Source of the DNA: Akkermansia sp. N21116
Lineage (GTDB): Bacteria > Verrucomicrobiota > Verrucomicrobiia > Verrucomicrobiales > Akkermansiaceae
Direction: 5' to 3'
Assembly: GCF_029854705.2 (NCBI RefSeq)
Contig: NZ_CP139035.1
Location: 2,108,001-2,172,000, forward strand
Length of the DNA: 64,000 nt
Positions within the stretch are counted from its first letter, which is position 1, and each line of letters opens with the position of its first letter. The position numbers and the translations under genes were made by a program. The notes below the pieces were generated by a model, which worked only from the letters and a program-made list of their open reading frames with translations, did not search any database and was not told the DNA's origin. Positions 20,169 to 29,247 of the stretch are shown here, in pieces.

Positions 20169-22406
20169 ATGGACACAATATATTGGATTATCATGATCGC
20201 ATTGATGCTTCTGGCATCGTTCGATCTTATCAATGGAGTTGCCAACGATGCGGTCAACTTCCTGAATTCGGCTATAGGTTCCAAAGCGGCACCTGTGCGC
20301 GTGATTCTGACGGTTGCATCGATCGGCGTTTTGATTGGCGCTGTTCTTTCGAGCGGCATGATGGAAATTGCCCGAAGCGGGATTTTCAATCCCGGCATGT
20401 TCACCTTCCATGAGGTCATGTTCCTGTTTCTCGGGGTGATGATTGCCGAGGTGATTTTGCTGGATACCTTTAATACGTTCGGGTTGCCGACTTCGACGAC
20501 GGTTTCGCTCGTTTTCGGATTGCTGGGATCGTCGGTGGCAACGTCCCTCTTCAAGATTTATTCCGATAGCGGCAAGAATGCTCTTGGGCTTTTAGAATAT
20601 ATCAATACGGACAAGTGCATTGAAATTATCAGCGGTATTCTGCTCTCTGTCGTCATTGCTTTTACCGTGGGCACCATTGTGATGTGGGTATCCCGCCTTG
20701 CCTTTTCTTTCCGCTATCAGAAACCGTTCCTCTGGGTTGGTTCCCTGTGGTGTGGTTTGGGAATGACGGCGATTTGTTATTTCGCTCTGTTCAAGGGTAT
20801 GAAGAGCATGCCGATCATGAATCCGGAGTTCCTGGCGATGCTGGACAAAAACATGGGGATTTCCCTTCTGTTGACTTTCATCGGATGTTCCGCATTCATG
20901 GCTATCCTGCAGCATCTCTTCATGGTGAATATTTTGAAACTGACCGTTCTTGCTGGTACTTTTTCCCTGGCACTAGCTTTTGCCGGCAATGACCTTGTGA
21001 ACTTCATCGGCGTTTTCATGGGAGGGCTTGGCGCGTTTCAGATTGCTATGGACCATGTGGCGGCAGGCGGCAGCCTTGCAGGACTGCATATGGGGCAGCT
21101 TGCCGGAGAGGCTCATGCGAATCCAATGATTTTGCTGACAGCCGGAGGCATTATGGTCCTAGCTCTTTGGTTTTCCAAGAAAGCCCGTAGCGTCATTGCT
21201 ACGGGTGTCGAATTGTCCCGTCAGGGAGATGGAGGCATTGAACGTTTTGGTTCCGTGCCGCCGGCACGCGCAATTGTCCGTTCGGCCATTGCAATGGGAG
21301 CGGGAGTGAAGAAGTTGATTCCAGGGCGTATGCTCGTCCGGATAAACCACCGCTGGAATCCGGCCCCTATTCCGCTGGAATCCAAAGACCGGGTGGCATT
21401 TGACTTGATCCGGGCAACGGTGAATTTGACGGTGGCCGCCATGCTGATTACTTGGGCGACATCCTACAAACTGCCATTGTCCACAACGTATGTAACCTTC
21501 ATGGTTGCCATGGGGTCTTCATTGGCTGACAAAGCCTGGGGCCGTGAAAGCGCCGTGTACCGGGTAACGGGGGTTTTGACGGTGATTTCCGGTTGGTTCA
21601 TGACGGGGCTTGCCGCGTTTACCATGGCCGGCATCATGGCGATCATTCTTCACTACGGGCAGGGATATGCTATTTTCCCCATGCTGGCATTGACAGTGTT
21701 TATCTTGGTGAAATCCGCCGTGTTGCACCGCCATCGCGAGAGCAAGTTCTCCCAGGAACGTTTCGATGAAATTACGGAAGACAACATCATCGACGTTTGC
21801 AACAAGCAGGTATCCGACAGTGTGAGCACACTGACGAAAATTTATTCCGAAACCCTGGATGCCTTGATCCAGCAGGATCGCAAGGCTCTGAAAGAACTGG
21901 CCTCCGATGCGGAGGATCTGGCGACGACCAGCAAGGAACACCACAAGTACGACATCCTTCCGGTACTTTACAAGATGCAGTCCCGCTCGCTGGATACCGG
22001 CTATCATTTCGTCCAGGCACTGGATCATTTGAATGAGGCTGTGGCAAGCCTCCAACAGTTTACCGATTTTATTTTCTCCTATGTGGACAACAATCACACG
22101 CCGTTGACGGTTGACCAGACGTCTGATTTGAAAGAAGTGCATCAGGAGATGCTGAAACTGCTCAATGACGTGTCGCTGATGCTCAAGACGAGTAACTACT
22201 CCAAGTTCGACTTTACCGTGGTTGCCCAGGAGCAGTTGTTGCAATTGATTGCCCGTGCAACCAAGCGGCAGATCAAGCGTGCGCAGAGAAACCAGACGAG
22301 GACGCGTTCCTCGATTCTGTACCTCAATATGCTTCAGGAGATCCGTTTTATGGCTGTCCAGCTTAGAGCATTGGCCAATGACCAGCGCAATTTTGTGACG
22401 GCTTGA
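20169..22406 (+). CDS. PiT-type phosphate transporter fused to PhoU-like domain
   Basis: A 745-residue protein. The first about 530 residues are a PiT/PHO4 transporter with the paired family motifs, here FDLINGVANDAVNFLNSAIGS in the first half and AFAGNDLVNFIGVFMGG in the second, plus FGLPTSTTVSLVFGLLG and YKLPLSTTYVTFMVAMG repeats. About twelve helices are expected. From about residue 550 to the end the chain is soluble and helical, resembling a PhoU/DUF47 regulator (VSDSVSTLTKIYSETLDAL and later helices). PiT carriers import metal-phosphate with protons or sodium; a fused PhoU domain probably gates uptake. Normally the PhoU-like partner is a separate gene (pitA-DUF47). The ATG at 20169 is chosen because it starts directly before the first helix. 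Confidence 0.93.
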   Translation: MDTIYWIIMIALMLLASFDLINGVANDAVNFLNSAIGSKAAPVRVILTVASIGVLIGAVLSSGMMEIARSGIFNPGMFTFHEVMFLFLGVMIAEVILLDTFNTFGLPTSTTVSLVFGLLGSSVATSLFKIYSDSGKNALGLLEYINTDKCIEIISGILLSVVIAFTVGTIVMWVSRLAFSFRYQKPFLWVGSLWCGLGMTAICYFALFKGMKSMPIMNPEFLAMLDKNMGISLLLTFIGCSAFMAILQHLFMVNILKLTVLAGTFSLALAFAGNDLVNFIGVFMGGLGAFQIAMDHVAAGGSLAGLHMGQLAGEAHANPMILLTAGGIMVLALWFSKKARSVIATGVELSRQGDGGIERFGSVPPARAIVRSAIAMGAGVKKLIPGRMLVRINHRWNPAPIPLESKDRVAFDLIRATVNLTVAAMLITWATSYKLPLSTTYVTFMVAMGSSLADKAWGRESAVYRVTGVLTVISGWFMTGLAAFTMAGIMAIILHYGQGYAIFPMLALTVFILVKSAVLHRHRESKFSQERFDEITEDNIIDVCNKQVSDSVSTLTKIYSETLDALIQQDRKALKELASDAEDLATTSKEHHKYDILPVLYKMQSRSLDTGYHFVQALDHLNEAVASLQQFTDFIFSYVDNNHTPLTVDQTSDLKEVHQEMLKLLNDVSLMLKTSNYSKFDFTVVAQEQLLQLIARATKRQIKRAQRNQTRTRSSILYLNMLQEIRFMAVQLRALANDQRNFVTA

Positions 22407-22431
22407 TTTCAGTTGAGAATCCTGTTTTTCA

Positions 22432-22473
22432 CAAGGGGTGTTCCATACGATAGATGGGACACCTCTTGTTTTT
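22432..22473 (+). terminator. Terminator after PiT-PhoU gene
   Basis: A long hairpin, CAAGGGGTGTTCCAT with ATGGGACACCTCTTG (G-U pairs tolerated), is followed by TTTTT at 22469-22473. It isolates the transporter transcript from the element downstream. Confidence 0.9.
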
Positions 22474-22524
22474 CCCCGGCTCTGGCAGGCTTTTCAGAAG
22501 GTAGACGTACGATTCTCCTGGAAA

Positions 22525-22720
22525 TGTATGACAAATACATTAGCTTTATGAAATTTTTTGAAAGGTTCATTCCGATACTACGTATTTATGGATGAAGAGA
22601 CGCCCCACGAAAGAGAATGAATTAAAGAGAGAGAATCATTCTTTAACAGTAGGTGTTTTTCATAGGTAGTAGTAGCTGAGTCTCAGTTGTAAGAAATTGC
22701 AACTGAGACTCTTTCTATTG
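22525..22720 (+). ncRNA. Candidate small RNA, copy 1 of a two-copy element
   Basis: This intergenic segment shares several features in the same order with 48866-49054. They are TGTATGACAAA at its start (22525-22535), a 6-pair hairpin (22614-22619 with 22636-22641) whose loop is purine-rich (AAAGAGAGAG), then the identical 17-mer TTTCATAGGTAGTAGTA (22658-22674), and directly after it a 12-pair terminator hairpin GAGTCTCAGTTG/CAACTGAGACTC (22678-22711) with a T-rich tail. The loop and 17-mer are conserved while hairpin stems differ in sequence but keep pairing. No open frame fits. Because the PiT terminator lies just upstream, it should have its own promoter. I know no RNA family that matches; the RNA call is inference. 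Confidence 0.5.
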
Positions 22721-23053
22721 TTGAGAATGACTTTTCCTTCGAGCCTGGCGAATTCCCATGTTTCGCCCGGACTGTATGGGTAAAGCAAAAGCCAATCGTC
22801 TCTTGCCCTGATGCAATGTCGTAGCAGCCCCCGTCACTGGAGTTGAGGTGTGGCCGGGCGAAGAAATCGTCAAGTCATACAGGTACGCTTTTTCCGGTAG
22901 GATGGAGTGGGTACTTTCTTCTTAGTGAGGAGGATAAGGGATATCATACGGGAAGGTAAAGGATAGGACAGAAAAGGCTTTTCTTTTGGGGGGCTTTGCG
23001 ATACAGTATTTGCTCCGATATATTATTGGTTATTAACTCCATTATAATCTGCC
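22721..23053 (+). other. Upstream region of ilvB
   Basis: These 333 bases contain no credible gene and no leader peptide rich in Leu, Ile or Val codons. An AGAAAAG/CTTTTCT palindrome lies near 22971-22985. TATAAT at 23043-23048 ends five bases before the ilvB ATG, consistent with a transcript starting at or beside the start codon. Confidence 0.45.
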
Positions 23054-24907
23054 ATGAGCAAAAACGATACACACAACACCTGTCCTGCTGAAAAACAAAT
23101 GACTGGAGCTGAAGTCCTAGTCGCTTGCCTAGTCCGCGAAGGTGTCGATGTCGTCTTTGCCTATCCGGGAGGTGCCAGTATGCCGATGCACCAGGCTCTC
23201 AGCCATGAACCGCGCATTCGTACGATTCTTCCCCGGCATGAACAAGGCGGCAGCTTTGCTGCGGAAGGGTATGGTCGCGTAACCGGCAAGCCCGGTGTGT
23301 GCATTTCCACTTCCGGCCCTGGGGCTACGAACATGATTACCGCTATTGCGGACGCCTATCTGGATTCAACTCCTCTGGTTGCCATTACCGCACAGGTGAT
23401 GACCAGTCTGATTGGGCGCGGCGCTTTCCAGGAAACCGACGTGTTCGGCATGACGGCTCCAATCGTCAAGCATAGCTATTTGGTGACTGATCCGAACGAA
23501 ATCCCTCGTGTACTCAAGGAAGCTTTTCATATTGCCCAGACGGGACGTCCCGGTCCTGTGGTGATTGATATGCCGAAAGATTGCCAGGAAAAATTGATTA
23601 CTCCGGATTTCGATCAGCCGATGGATCTTCCTGGCTATCATCCGGTTCCTCCCTGTCCGTCGGAACGTCTCAAAACGATTATTTCCTTATTGCTTGAGGC
23701 CAAGCGTCCGGTGATTTATGCCGGCGGTGGTATCATTTCCGCCGATGCCTCCGGCGAGTTGCTCGAATTTGCCGAATTGGCGCAGATTCCGGTTGCAACG
23801 ACGCTGATGGGCGTGGGGGCTTTTCCGGAAACGCACGATCTTTCACTGCGTTGGCTGGGTATGCACGGTGCCGTGTTTGCCAACAATGCGGTGAATGAAG
23901 CCGATGTGGTTATTGCTCTTGGAGCGCGTTTCGATGACCGGGTGACTGGTAGTGTGGCTCAGTTCTGTCCCAATGCTACGATTATTCATATTGATATTGA
24001 CGCCAGCGAAATCAATAAGAACAAGGTGGTTCAGTACCCGTTCCGGGCCGATGTCAAACAGGCTTTGCAGGTGTTGATCGACGGCTTGAAAGATGCCGGT
24101 TGCCAGCGAAAGAGTTCTGGCTTCGACCGTAATCCCGACTGGTTCACGATCATCGACGAATGGAAGAAGCTTTGTCCTTTCACCTATGAAGAGCGTTCCG
24201 GGTATATTTCTCCCCAGTACGTGATTGAAGAATTATACAATCAGACGGCCGGTCTGGATCCCATTATCGCTACCGGGGTGGGCCAGCACCAGATGTTTGC
24301 GGCGCAGTTCTTCAAGTTTGCCAAGCCTCGGCGGTTGGCAACTTCCGGAGGGCTTGGCTCCATGGGATATGGACTTCCTGCCGCAATGGGAGCCCAGATG
24401 GCTTTCCCGGACAAGCTTGTCATCAATATCGATGGTGACGGTTCTATTTTGATGAATATTCAGGAACTGGCGACGATTCATGTGGAGCGCATGCCTGTCA
24501 AATGTATTATTCTGAATAACCAGCACCTTGGGATGGTGGTGCAGTGGGAAGATTTGAAGTACGATTCCAACCGTGCCCAGACCTTCCTGGCCGACCCTCA
24601 TGACCAGTATGATCCTACCCACCACACCGAGGAGGTCATTTATCCCGATTTTCCCACGGTATGTGCCGGATTCGGCATTAAATGCGAACGTGTTGTGGAC
24701 AAGGCTGAATTACCGGCTGCTATCAAACGCATGGTGGAAACGCCCGGTCCGTACGTACTTGATGTCATGATCCCTCATGATGTCCATGTCTTGCCGATTA
24801 TTCCGGGAGGCATGTCCTACAAAGATGTCATTCTGGAACGTATCGCCGGAGACGGAACGGGTAAGAAGGCTTCCGATCTCGGCAAGGAAATCCCGACGGC
24901 TCTGTAA
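23054..24907 (+). CDS. ilvB: Acetolactate synthase, large catalytic subunit
   Basis: A 617-residue ThDP enzyme, first step of valine, leucine and isoleucine synthesis (two pyruvates to acetolactate, or pyruvate plus 2-oxobutyrate). The N-terminal pyrimidine-binding domain has FAYPGGASMPMHQAL, PRHEQGGSFAAEGYGRVTG with the catalytic glutamate, and STSGPGATNMITAIADAY. The central FAD domain has ALGARFDDRVTG. The pyrophosphate-binding domain has the ThDP motif NIDGDGSILMNIQEL and NNQHLGMVVQWEDL. This is the biosynthetic rather than catabolic type. No ilvN regulatory subunit or ilvC follows, so the pathway is scattered. It appears monocistronic with a terminator 36 bases on. Confidence 0.96.
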   Translation: MSKNDTHNTCPAEKQMTGAEVLVACLVREGVDVVFAYPGGASMPMHQALSHEPRIRTILPRHEQGGSFAAEGYGRVTGKPGVCISTSGPGATNMITAIADAYLDSTPLVAITAQVMTSLIGRGAFQETDVFGMTAPIVKHSYLVTDPNEIPRVLKEAFHIAQTGRPGPVVIDMPKDCQEKLITPDFDQPMDLPGYHPVPPCPSERLKTIISLLLEAKRPVIYAGGGIISADASGELLEFAELAQIPVATTLMGVGAFPETHDLSLRWLGMHGAVFANNAVNEADVVIALGARFDDRVTGSVAQFCPNATIIHIDIDASEINKNKVVQYPFRADVKQALQVLIDGLKDAGCQRKSSGFDRNPDWFTIIDEWKKLCPFTYEERSGYISPQYVIEELYNQTAGLDPIIATGVGQHQMFAAQFFKFAKPRRLATSGGLGSMGYGLPAAMGAQMAFPDKLVINIDGDGSILMNIQELATIHVERMPVKCIILNNQHLGMVVQWEDLKYDSNRAQTFLADPHDQYDPTHHTEEVIYPDFPTVCAGFGIKCERVVDKAELPAAIKRMVETPGPYVLDVMIPHDVHVLPIIPGGMSYKDVILERIAGDGTGKKASDLGKEIPTAL

Positions 24908-24942
24908 AGGGCCTCTCAAATAACGGTTTGTAGAATTCAATC

Positions 24943-24982
24943 AATCCCCTCTTTCTTTCTCCATGGAAAGGGGGGATTTTAT
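24943..24982 (+). terminator. Terminator after ilvB
   Basis: Hairpin arms AATCCCC-CTTTC and GAAAGGGGGGATT span 24943-24977, followed by TTTATTGTTA. Confidence 0.75.
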
Positions 24983-25053
24983 TGTTATGATGTTTAGGGA
25001 GGGCGTTTTGAGGCGGTCCCCCCCCCCTCCTAAAGGGAGGTCGGATAAAACAA

Positions 25054-25088
25054 TGAAAATCCTCTCATGCCGTCGGACTGAGAGGATT
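25054..25088 (-). terminator. Terminator for the phosphoesterase gene (leftward)
   Basis: A ten-pair hairpin, AATCCTCTCA with TGAGAGGATT, 11-base loop. Read leftward it is followed by TTTTC, ending the gene at 25109-26110. A C-run and GGGAGG/CCTCCC pair just beyond (25021-25040) may add to termination. Confidence 0.6.
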
Positions 25089-25108
25089 CTTTTCTGAAAA
25101 CGGAACAA

Positions 25109-26110
25109 TCAATTTTTCTTTTTCACAAAATCCGCAGGATAACTGATTTTGTTGATGATTTCATCGTTTTTTAGCCGTATCCAGGTTTTGAATCCTTTTT
25201 CTCCTTCGGTCAATTCAATAACTCGGGCGCCGTTTGCCAGATTGTTGTAAACGGTATTGCCTCCAGTGTAACGGCCATATGCCAGCAGGATGCCTTTCCA
25301 ATCGACAGCATAATCATTGTCATGGTCGTGGCCGACAAATATCCCCAGGATGTCCCTCATTTCTTTCATGGAGGCAAACAGGCCGGAGTTGAGCTGGGGA
25401 GCGCAGATTTTTTCCTTACGCGTACCTACCAGGATGGCTGTTTCATCCGAGGCGGCTTGGCTGTATTCCGGTAACGGGATGTGAAAGAATGCCAGCGAGG
25501 GCAGAGGAGTACCTCCGTTTTGCTGAGTGTAGCGAGCGCTGTTGTTGCGATACCACTGAATTTGGTCGAATTTGATGTAATCGTAACCTCCTATTCCTTT
25601 GAGTTGTGAATTGGAGTGAGAGTCGAAACCGTACAGAACGGCTGTATCTTTTTTATTATCGGAAGATTTAATCGGCAGAACGAAATTGGTGACACCGGAG
25701 AGGCTATCGACGGTGGAAGTCATGTTGTACGGTACGGATTCGATGATCCTGAACAGTTGCTCCCGTGACAATCCCTGCTCGTTGTCATGGTTGCCAAATG
25801 TCATGGCAAAGGGAATCTTGCGCTTGGAGGGCAGATCCAGGATCGTCCGGAATCCTTCTTCCGCCGGCTTTCCGAAGATAACATCCCCCGTGAAGACGAC
25901 CAAATCGGGTTTTTCCGTGTCCAGGACTTCATTGATTCTCTCTATGGCAATACTCGATTTCGGATTGTTGTAAATGTAATGAACATCGGTAAACTGGACA
26001 ATTTTGAATTTGCCGTCTTCATTGAATTTCAGCGAGGGACTTAATGCTTGGGCAATAGGAAGAATTCCCAGCAGGAGAAGCATCCCCATAAATGCGGATT
26101 TTGTTTTCAT
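25109..26110 (-). CDS. Secreted calcineurin-like metallophosphoesterase
   Basis: A 333-residue protein. The N-terminus (MKTKSAFMGMLLLLGILP through AQA) is a signal peptide, so it acts in the periplasm or outside. The dinuclear metal motifs of calcineurin-like phosphatases are all present: FTDVHY near residue 41, VVFTGDVIF, TFGNHDNEQG, FFHIPLPE and GIFVGHDHDNDY. The order and spacing resemble purple-acid-type/Cpped1-like phosphodiesterases. The substrate is unknown; secreted members often release phosphate from organic phosphoesters. The ATG complementary to 26108-26110 is chosen; a TTG two codons earlier is also open. The gene stands alone. Confidence 0.9.
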   Translation of the reverse strand: MKTKSAFMGMLLLLGILPIAQALSPSLKFNEDGKFKIVQFTDVHYIYNNPKSSIAIERINEVLDTEKPDLVVFTGDVIFGKPAEEGFRTILDLPSKRKIPFAMTFGNHDNEQGLSREQLFRIIESVPYNMTSTVDSLSGVTNFVLPIKSSDNKKDTAVLYGFDSHSNSQLKGIGGYDYIKFDQIQWYRNNSARYTQQNGGTPLPSLAFFHIPLPEYSQAASDETAILVGTRKEKICAPQLNSGLFASMKEMRDILGIFVGHDHDNDYAVDWKGILLAYGRYTGGNTVYNNLANGARVIELTEGEKGFKTWIRLKNDEIINKISYPADFVKKKN

Positions 26111-26614
26111 GATCAATGTTTTTGAAGGACAATGGCTTTTTTACATGTTAATTGATGGTAATGTCGAATTGGTCATACTGTTCCGTTCACCCAGGCATTG
26201 TCGGCTAAACTGGCGAATGCTGGTAAAAGGCGCCGGATTGTGTTGTAAAAAAATCAGAAATAGTCCAATCTTACCCATATAAATTTATGATTGTTCCGAT
26301 AGGATGTCAAGTCAAATGACAGTGGCATCATTACGTTGCTTACAGATGAGGTGGCAGTGCCTCTTAAATCGATTATCCCAGCATCACGGTAAAATATCGT
26401 TGGCAAAAAAGATTAAAGGTCTTCAACCGGAACTTGATCAAACTGTTGCATCTGGAACTTGTCCTCGAAACCTCAATTTTTGATTGATTTTGATTATCAA
26501 TCAGTTCCAAGAAAATAAATTTTAGAATCCATATTGAATTGAAATTTTGAAATAATATGTTTAATTGTTTGTATCGATTTTTTCTGAAGGCAATCGATTG
26601 AACTATTAACCAGT
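26111..26614. other. 504-base AT-rich gap
   Basis: No gene, tRNA or known riboswitch is recognised. The right half (26460-26610) is very AT-rich, with the inverted element TTGATTGATTTTGATTATCAATC near 26479 and ATCGATT repeats before the outer-membrane gene; it may carry a long leader or regulator sites. The left half contains the promoter of the phosphoesterase gene. Confidence 0.35.
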
Positions 26615-27589
26615 ATGATCCAGTCTATGAACTATTATTCTCTTGCGAAGACGCTTATTTGTACGGCCATAGTAACGGGCGGTACCGCTTATGCCGGGAC
26701 GAATGCAACGATTGTTACCTACCAGTCGCCGCAACCCGTATCCAAGCTATTGGTGCCGGTGATACCCAAGGCAGGGACGAATCCATTCCAGGGTTCGGTA
26801 AGCGTAGGCTATGCAACAAAATATACGTCTCGTGGCTTGGCATTCAAGGACTCGGGGAGCGATAACGTTATTCCGGTGGAACTTCTGGGTAAATATCAGA
26901 TCAACGACAAGTGCGCGGCGATTGCAGGTATCAAATATGTCTGGATGACAGCCAATCGGTTTGATCATGGTCGCGCGAATACGGGAGTGACGGATGAAGG
27001 TTCTGCTTTTATTGGAGGCGAGCACAAGTGGAACGATAAACTGACAACGTCCCTCTACTATTCGTTTGTCAATGGAGGGATTCCCGGATCCTTGAATGAT
27101 TATGGTGCCAGAAAGGATAGTTCCGGCTTCATTTTCAATAGTTCAAAGTTGGAGGAGCATAGTGTCGTTGCCAATATTCATTACGATTTCGACAAGGCGG
27201 AGAACGGGTGGTTTGTCAATTCGAACGTGCGGTATACGTTTCGATGGATGTCCGGTTGGTGGTTCGCCAATACATTGGGATACCAGTATGAAATGACCCC
27301 GCAGATGTCACTGGTCGTCTCGGGCACGTGGAATGCTACAGCGGGGTATTTTGCCGGCAGTTCATTGAATGCGAATGGTACTCAGGGAATTTCCCTGGAT
27401 GTGGCGTTGCCGCTTAAAACTACTCAAAACGTGACAGTAAGACCGTTTGTCAGCGCTCTCTGGCTGGGTAACGGCGGTATGGCAGCCAATCACCGTGGTG
27501 CAACGGAAAGAAAGCCGTACCACAAGGTGACGCAGGTGTACCGCAATTTTACACCTGTGTTCGGTGTAAACGTCATGTACAGTTTCTAA
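26615..27589 (+). CDS. Outer-membrane beta-barrel-like protein, function unknown
   Basis: A 324-residue protein with an N-terminal signal peptide (hydrophobic stretch about 8-25 ending YAGTNA). The rest alternates polar and hydrophobic residues with many aromatic ends, as in beta-barrel strands: GSVSVGYATKYTSRGLAF, KTTQNVTVRPFVSALWLG, and a final strand ending NVMYSF with terminal phenylalanine, the usual signal for the BAM machine. The N-terminal strand SVSVGYATKYTSRGLAF recalls the TorF/Gcw-type barrels that open with a YvSRG motif. I assign no substrate. It is preceded by an unusually long AT-rich region and followed by a strong terminator. Confidence 0.75.
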   Translation: MIQSMNYYSLAKTLICTAIVTGGTAYAGTNATIVTYQSPQPVSKLLVPVIPKAGTNPFQGSVSVGYATKYTSRGLAFKDSGSDNVIPVELLGKYQINDKCAAIAGIKYVWMTANRFDHGRANTGVTDEGSAFIGGEHKWNDKLTTSLYYSFVNGGIPGSLNDYGARKDSSGFIFNSSKLEEHSVVANIHYDFDKAENGWFVNSNVRYTFRWMSGWWFANTLGYQYEMTPQMSLVVSGTWNATAGYFAGSSLNANGTQGISLDVALPLKTTQNVTVRPFVSALWLGNGGMAANHRGATERKPYHKVTQVYRNFTPVFGVNVMYSF

Positions 27590-27623
27590 CAGGCATTTCA
27601 AGATTCCTGTTCTATTCTACAGC

Positions 27624-27660
27624 CGTTTCGGAGGAGTTGTTTCCTCCGAAACGTTTTTTT
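27624..27660 (+). terminator. Terminator after outer-membrane gene
   Basis: A perfect 12-pair hairpin, CGTTTCGGAGGA with TCCTCCGAAACG, then seven T at 27654-27660. The convergent MFS gene ends one base later. Confidence 0.95.
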
Positions 27661-27661
27661 G

Positions 27662-29068
27662 TCAATGCTGGCGTGCGGTTACGACGATTCCTTTGTTTTT
27701 ATCGACAAAGGCGAAAATGATTGAACTGGCGAAAGAAAAGAATCCGATTGTCAGAAATGTTTTGTGGAAAGCTTGTAGGATGGAAGACGAACTGGTGTCT
27801 ACTGCATTGCCATAGCCGTCCATAAGCAGGGAAGCGACGGCGATGCTGATGGCGATGGATAGTTGCATAATCATGGAGAGCAGGGAATTGCCGCTACTGG
27901 CGAACTCATCAGGCAAGTCAATGAGGGTGAGGGTATTCATGCAGGTAAACTGGATGGAATTGACCGTGCCGAGGAAGGCAAGCAGGAGGATGAGGATGAT
28001 TTCCGGCGTAGCAGGAGAAATCCTGTAGAAGCACATGAGAAGGGAACCGATGAGCAATGTATTGGCAACCATGATGTTGCGGTAACCCAGGTGTCGGATC
28101 AATGGCGTAGCTATGGTTTTGGCAAGCAGATTGCACATAGCCAGCGGGATGAGCGAAAGTCCGGATTTGAAAGCAGAATATCCCATGCCTACCTGAAAGA
28201 AGAGAGGGATCAGATACGGCAGGCAGCTGCCCCCCAGACGACTGGCGAGGTTACCGGCGATTCCAATGGCAAAGTTACGGATGCGGAAAAGAGATGGGCT
28301 GAAAAGAGGAGTGTCTTTTCGCATGGAAAAAATCCAGTAGAAGATTTGCAGGAGTCCTCCGGCCGAGCACAGGATAGCCATCCTGGATTTATCGGCAAGT
28401 CCACCCTGTCCTTCGAGTCCCATGGAGACAAGTACGGCCGAGGCGGCAAAGACGAGGAAACCGGACCAGTCGAATTTCTGCTTTTTGACGGCAGTCAGGT
28501 TCGGCATGATCTTGAGTGTTGCCCAGAGGCCGACCAGTCCTACGGGAATGTTAATCAGGAAGATCCAGTGCCAAGTGGCATATTGGACAAGAACACCTCC
28601 CAGGACGGGACCGAGCAAGGGACCGAGGAGGCCGGGAATCGTGACAAAATTAAGGACTTTGAGGAACATCCATCGTGGATAGGACCTCAACACGACGAGT
28701 CGGCCTACCGGCATCAGGAAGGCCCCTCCGATACCCTGGATGATACGGGAAGATGTCATCATGCCGACTGAAGTGGAGAGCGCGGATAGCAGGGAGCCGA
28801 GCATGAAAAACGAGATGGCAAAGAGAAAAACTTTACGCGAACCGAATTTGTCCGAAATCCATCCCGATGCCGGGATCAGGATGCACACGGTGAGCATGTA
28901 GGCAATGACGATATTATGCAGTTTGAGCGGGTCACTGTGGAAACTGCGGGCGATTGACGGAATGGCCGTGTTGAGGATGGTGCCGTCCAGAAGCTGCATG
29001 AAAAATGCCGAAGCAACGAGCAGGGGCAGGTAACGCATGGCCTGGGGTGGCATTGGGAACTTGAACAT
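27662..29068 (-). CDS. MFS multidrug transporter, EmrB/QacA type
   Basis: A 468-residue major facilitator with about fourteen helices (DHA2 group). LLDGTILNTAIPSIAR in helix 1 is the motif D1 of that group, followed by SGWISDKFGSRKVFLFA (motif A) and a motif C-like LLGPLLGPVLGGVLVQY with GPxxGG. Such proteins export lipophilic drugs by proton antiport; an EmrA-like adaptor is not adjacent, as in MdtD-like single-component members. I start at the ATG complementary to 29066-29068; the frame is open to a TTG at 29110. The gene is separate from metY, with a strong terminator between them. Confidence 0.9.
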   Translation of the reverse strand: MFKFPMPPQAMRYLPLLVASAFFMQLLDGTILNTAIPSIARSFHSDPLKLHNIVIAYMLTVCILIPASGWISDKFGSRKVFLFAISFFMLGSLLSALSTSVGMMTSSRIIQGIGGAFLMPVGRLVVLRSYPRWMFLKVLNFVTIPGLLGPLLGPVLGGVLVQYATWHWIFLINIPVGLVGLWATLKIMPNLTAVKKQKFDWSGFLVFAASAVLVSMGLEGQGGLADKSRMAILCSAGGLLQIFYWIFSMRKDTPLFSPSLFRIRNFAIGIAGNLASRLGGSCLPYLIPLFFQVGMGYSAFKSGLSLIPLAMCNLLAKTIATPLIRHLGYRNIMVANTLLIGSLLMCFYRISPATPEIILILLLAFLGTVNSIQFTCMNTLTLIDLPDEFASSGNSLLSMIMQLSIAISIAVASLLMDGYGNAVDTSSSSILQAFHKTFLTIGFFSFASSIIFAFVDKNKGIVVTARQH

Positions 29069-29175
29069 AATTCCGGCGGCAGTATCGGTCTGAATGGAGG
29101 AGCGGATCAAGGGTGGTTCGTGTCTGACGAGGCGGAGGAGGAGTGTTTTCGTGTCAGCCTGCGGTTACGCAAGTA

Positions 29176-29223
29176 AAAAAATCCCCGGCTGTTGTTGCTC
29201 ATAGGGAACGAAAACAGCCGGGG
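29176..29223 (-). terminator. Terminator for cysK-metY (leftward)
   Basis: Arms CCCCGGCTGTT (29183-29193) and AACAGCCGGGG (29213-29223) form 11 pairs. Read leftward it is followed by ATTTTTTTA, a strong terminator 25 bases after metY. Confidence 0.92.
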
Positions 29224-29247
29224 TGGGTGTGGAGGGAAAGATGCCTC

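Noticed and set aside
22413-22595. A 60-codon frame after the PiT gene
   Set aside because: It covers a strong terminator and the start of the RNA element, with no protein-like features.
22780-23053. Amino-acid attenuator leader before ilvB
   Set aside because: No short frame with Leu/Ile/Val codon runs and no alternative terminator hairpin could be found.
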